Positions 61,202 through 64,000 of a stretch of DNA of 64,000 bases are shown here, piece by piece. The DNA comes from Paraburkholderia atlantica. Lineage in GTDB: Bacteria; Pseudomonadota; Gammaproteobacteria; Burkholderiales; Burkholderiaceae. The stretch's first letter is position 1, and each line of letters begins with the position of its first letter. The stretch is from NCBI RefSeq assembly GCF_009362785.1, contig NZ_WHNQ01000019.1:62001-126000 (forward strand), in the 5' to 3' direction. Both the position numbers and the translations under genes were made by a program. Under the pieces are notes generated by a model. That model was not told where the DNA came from. It saw only the letters and a list, made by a program, of their open reading frames with translations, and searched no databases.

Positions 61202-62551
61202 TCAGTGCAGTTTGACGTGCGGCGCCGTGCTTCGACGCAGCCGATGCGCGAGGGTATTGACGATCATGCGTGCATAGCCATGCAGCGCGGCAACGTGCAT
61301 CCGATACAGCGACACGTACATGAAGCGAGCAAGCAGTCCGTCCACGAGCATGCTGCCGCCGATAAGACCTCCCATCAGACTCCCCACCGCATTCGCGTGC
61401 CCGAGCGACACTAGCGAGCCGAGATCGCGATAGGCAAACTCCGGAAGCTTTTGTCTCTCGATGCGTCGCCTGAGTGCCTTGACTAAAAACGATGCCTGCT
61501 GATGAGCCGCCTGAGCGCGCGGTGGAACGTTGCGCTCGAAACCCAACCACGGACAGGCCGCGCAATCGCCGAATGCAAAGATATGGTCGTCGAGATCCGT
61601 CTGAAGCGTGCGACGCACACTGAGTTGTCCAAGATGATTGACTGACAGACCATCGAGCGTTGAAAGCACCGCGGGTGCCTTGATGCCCGCGGCCCACACA
61701 GTGAGATCCGCCCGTATCGTCTTGCCGTTTTTCGTGCGGATAAGTCCGGGCGTAACCTCCGCGACCCGCTCGTCGACCATCAACTTGACATTGAGTTTGC
61801 CCAGCAATTTTGCAGCCGCGGTGGACACGCGTTCTTTCAACGCTGGCAGAATTCGCGGCCCTGCTTCGATCAGCACGATCCCGACGTCGTGTGTGGGGTC
61901 GAGCCGATGCAAGCCGTACGATGACAGTACCTTCGCGGTATTGCGCAATTCGGCGGACAATTCCACGCCCGTAGCGCCACCACCAACGATCGCGACCTGA
62001 ACACGAGGCGCGCGTTCGCCAGGCGCTCCACCTGCATCCCGCTCACCTGCGTCTTGTGTTTGTTCGGCGCGAATGCAAGCTGCAATCAGGCGCTTTCTGA
62101 AGCGTTCCGCTTGAGCGACGTTGTCAAGCGCGAGCGAGTTCTCCGCCGCGCCCGGCACGCCGAAGTAGTGGGTTGTGCTACCGATGGCCAGAATCAACGA
62201 GTCGTACTCGATCCGGCGCGGCGGTATCAGTTCGGTTCCGTCGTCGTCGAGCAGTGGCGAAAGCAGGACGTGTCTCGAGCCACGATCCAGTCCGACAAGT
62301 TCGCCCTGAATGAACTGGAAGCCGTGCCACTGTGCTTGCGCGGCATACGCCAGTTCCTGTGCGAATGGATCGAGACTTCCCGCTGCGACCTCGTGCAACA
62401 GGGGCTTCCAGATATGCGTCGGGTTGCGGTCGATCAACGTAACGGACGCACGTTGCGCCCCGCCTCTTCGTCGACCGCCATAACGATCGCCTAGCCGCGT
62501 TGCGAGTTCGATGCCCCCCGCCCCTCCTCCCACGATCACAAAACGATGCAT
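61202..62551 (-). CDS. ndh: Type II NADH:quinone oxidoreductase
   Basis: This 449-residue flavoprotein of the pyridine nucleotide-disulfide family has two dinucleotide folds. FVIVGGGAGGIELATRLG binds FAD and VAIVGGGATGVELSAEL binds NADH. LIDRNPTHIWKPLLHEVAAGSLD and FAFGDCAACPW are also typical. A C-terminal helical segment (SMLVDGLLARFMYVSLYRMHV) anchors it to the membrane. It passes electrons from NADH to quinone without proton pumping. The start at 62551 (MHRFVIVGGG) is chosen because the family begins at this point. It is a single gene. Confidence 0.92.
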   Translation of the reverse strand: MHRFVIVGGGAGGIELATRLGDRYGGRRRGGAQRASVTLIDRNPTHIWKPLLHEVAAGSLDPFAQELAYAAQAQWHGFQFIQGELVGLDRGSRHVLLSPLLDDDGTELIPPRRIEYDSLILAIGSTTHYFGVPGAAENSLALDNVAQAERFRKRLIAACIRAEQTQDAGERDAGGAPGERAPRVQVAIVGGGATGVELSAELRNTAKVLSSYGLHRLDPTHDVGIVLIEAGPRILPALKERVSTAAAKLLGKLNVKLMVDERVAEVTPGLIRTKNGKTIRADLTVWAAGIKAPAVLSTLDGLSVNHLGQLSVRRTLQTDLDDHIFAFGDCAACPWLGFERNVPPRAQAAHQQASFLVKALRRRIERQKLPEFAYRDLGSLVSLGHANAVGSLMGGLIGGSMLVDGLLARFMYVSLYRMHVAALHGYARMIVNTLAHRLRRSTAPHVKLH

Positions 62552-62930
62552 GCAGATTCTCCCTGGTCGACGACGCGCGGTACGGAAATCCAACACAACG
62601 GTTGAGAACCACTATCGCAGATGCCCGATGGCAGGAAAATCTCATAGTTCTGATGGCTGCCTTCAGGTTTTCTGATCGACAGATCGCACCGTCTGAAAAC
62701 CGCTTTGGATCGTCTGCTGGGAGATAAGGATCGTTGTCAACGCAGAACCGTCGGACAACTTCGGTCAGCGCCAATGGGAGGCGGTCGCGGCGGCCATCGA
62801 GTTATCCATTGCTCAAATGCGACGCCGGCATCATCGCCGGCGCGATCAGCATTGATCGCTAGCGCACAGTCAGGAGCGCGGGATTGATACTGTCGTCAGG
62901 CGTGCGGCGCTCGTGCAGTTGGTTCCGTCT
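62552..62930. other. Intergenic stretch without a convincing gene
   Basis: About 380 bp lie between the NDH-2 and ribonuclease-like genes. The only structure I see is a 7-bp stem (CGCCGGC and GCCGGCG) at 62823-62842. No barstar-like frame follows the ribonuclease-family gene on the minus strand. Confidence 0.6.
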
Positions 62931-63401
62931 TTATTCTGCAATGCGCTTAAAGCTGGCGTAGTAATCGTCGGTGTAATAGCACTCGCCGATCTGCTTGCGC
63001 GGCCCGCCACATACGATTCGGCGCTGGCCGCGGTCCGTCGCACCGGGCGTGCGAACCGTATAGGTGTGGTAATAACCGCGCGGATGTTTCGGCAGCAAAC
63101 CCGCGGTGTTACGAAACAGGACGCCGTCATCGCTAAACGGGAAGGGGCCGCCCGCTTTGATCAGGCGCAGCGTTTCGGCAGCCTCCGCCGGCAACTGCGC
63201 CTTGGTGACGGTGACCAGCGCGACCGTGCCTTGCGCGCCTGAGGCGGCGGCCGATTCGCTCGCGCTTTGTGCAGGTTGAACCGGCGCCGAGCTCGCGGAT
63301 GCGCCCGATGCCTCAGTGGCGTTTTGCGGTCCCTGCTTGCCGCATCCGCCGAAGATCACGCTCAATGCGACGATGCAGGAAAAAGCTGACGCTCTGTTCA
63401 C
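62931..63401 (-). CDS. Barnase/RNase Sa-family lipoprotein, catalytic residues substituted
   Basis: This is a 156-residue protein. A signal segment ends in FGGC (possible lipid Cys20), followed by a low-complexity Ala/Ser linker to about residue 58. A ribonuclease N1/barnase-like domain follows (VLFRNTAGLLP, RGYYHTYTVRTPG, DRGQRRIVCGG, CYYTDDYYASFKRI). In active members these read NRE..LP, HEYTV and DHY. Here the guanine-binding Arg-Glu are Thr99-Ala100, the catalytic Glu is Thr113 and the catalytic His is Tyr147, while the arginines are kept. It is probably inactive as an RNase. The ribosome site GAAGGGAGAACCG is good. Confidence 0.82.
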   Translation of the reverse strand: MNRASAFSCIVALSVIFGGCGKQGPQNATEASGASASSAPVQPAQSASESAAASGAQGTVALVTVTKAQLPAEAAETLRLIKAGGPFPFSDDGVLFRNTAGLLPKHPRGYYHTYTVRTPGATDRGQRRIVCGGPRKQIGECYYTDDYYASFKRIAE

Positions 63402-63679
63402 GAAACGGTTCTCCCTTCGTTGACCAGCGCCCGACGACCAGGATAGATGTAAAGGTATCGCTAATGACGGGGCGAATCAACGTTCGATCGGAAATTGGCA
63501 CTTTTCCATGACAACCAGGCCGATGTGTTCCATCGCACCTAACCGCGCCGTTCGTGAGGCCTTGTCCGGATGACATGGGGTGGCCAGACGGTTTCCCTGG
63601 CGCGAACATTCGTCGCATGCGGCTAAAAGGTCGTGCGTGTATAAGATGAATCACCACCTAGTTGCCGTTTGGAGCCGTC

Positions 63680-64000
63680 ATGAAGCGGACCATCAGGATC
63701 GAATCAGGTCAAGTCGACACACCGCCCCGCATCGCTCTGTGGGCGCTTGGATTCAGGCCGTTCTATCTGGCCGGCGCTGTGTTCGGCGGTGTTGCCATGC
63801 TGCTCTGGCTCGGCGCGCTGGCAGGTTGGCCGTTGCTGGACTCCACGTCCTACATGTCGGGAACGCTGTGGCACGTTCACGAAATGATCTTCGGATTTGG
63901 CGCCGCGATCGTCACTGGTTTTCTGCTGACCGCGGTTCGCGCGTGGACGAGCACGAATCCCGCATATGGCACAGGGCTCGCGGCACTGCTGTTTCTTTGG
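63680..64000 (+). CDS. nnrS: NnrS family membrane protein, N-terminal part (cut by window edge)
   Basis: 107 codons are visible, starting MKRTIRIESGQ. ALWALGFRPFYLAGAVFGG and LWHVHEMIFGFGAAIVTGFLL match the first two membrane helices of NnrS, a heme- and copper-containing protein linked to nitric oxide stress. The His-containing WHVHEM is the family hallmark. AAGATGAAT at 63643-63651 resembles an NsrR half site, and a TATAAG lies beside it, but no clear palindrome is seen. The C-terminus lies outside the window. Confidence 0.85.
   Translation, partial: MKRTIRIESGQVDTPPRIALWALGFRPFYLAGAVFGGVAMLLWLGALAGWPLLDSTSYMSGTLWHVHEMIFGFGAAIVTGFLLTAVRAWTSTNPAYGTGLAALLFLW

Overview
The window is GC-rich, tightly packed DNA with mostly ATG starts and Shine-Dalgarno sites. 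It also has sigma-54 promoters of the -24/-12 type. Its gene content is typical of a soil beta-proteobacterium of the Burkholderiaceae, most likely Paraburkholderia or a close relative: an aco operon with acoX and lipA, the PhnW-PhnY-PhnA aminoethylphosphonate route, and many LysR regulators and flavoenzymes. The genus is an inference from gene content, not from a marker gene. I saw no rRNA or tRNA gene, CRISPR array or insertion sequence. The window looks chromosomal and catabolic.

1-9 kb holds a little-described catabolic island. A GntR/FCD regulator, a DUF1330 protein, a DUF1185 protein, two paralogous alpha/beta hydrolases, a flavin reductase (plus a second one cut by the left edge), an LLM-class flavin monooxygenase, an aldehyde dehydrogenase and an NCS1 nucleobase-type permease are arranged around copies of one palindrome, TGGTATACCA. 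The set resembles the logic of the Rut pyrimidine pathway and of flavin-dependent N-heterocycle ring opening, but with different accessory proteins. The flavin reductase carries a degenerate Nudix-like domain. This is the best candidate for an undescribed system.

9-18.3 kb has a KfrA-like coiled-coil DNA-binding protein, then the acetoin dehydrogenase operon acoX-acoA-acoB-acoC-lipA on the minus strand. A divergent sigma-54 activator gene, acoR, sits upstream, with a good -24/-12 promoter in front of acoX.

18.7-29 kb is mixed. It has a lipoprotein glycoside hydrolase with a duplicated module, glnK-amtB behind a second sigma-54 promoter, a VOC protein, a divergent LysR/Old Yellow Enzyme pair, a class V aminotransferase, a DUF1269 protein and a RibD-type reductase. 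29-36 kb has pseudouridine-phosphate glycosidase, a large SAM-cyclase-AAA-TPR protein, a PLP decarboxylase and a LuxR regulator. About 1.3 kb without a convincing gene follows.

37-54 kb is centred on phosphonates. phnW-phnA-phnY-phnSTUV imports 2-aminoethylphosphonate and converts it through phosphonoacetaldehyde and phosphonoacetate to acetate and phosphate; a Na/Pi transporter gene follows. Upstream lie a GcvT-type FAD demethylase gene, two overlapping DeoR regulator genes and a drug/metabolite-type exporter gene. The demethylase and phnW promoters share a 12-bp element, which suggests that methylated aminophosphonates may be handled too.

54-64 kb carries redox genes with regulators: AraC/SDR, SDR/LysR, LysR/LysE, a second Old Yellow Enzyme with an altered active site, and a type II NADH dehydrogenase. 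It ends with a barnase-family protein that has lost its catalytic residues and a partial nnrS gene.
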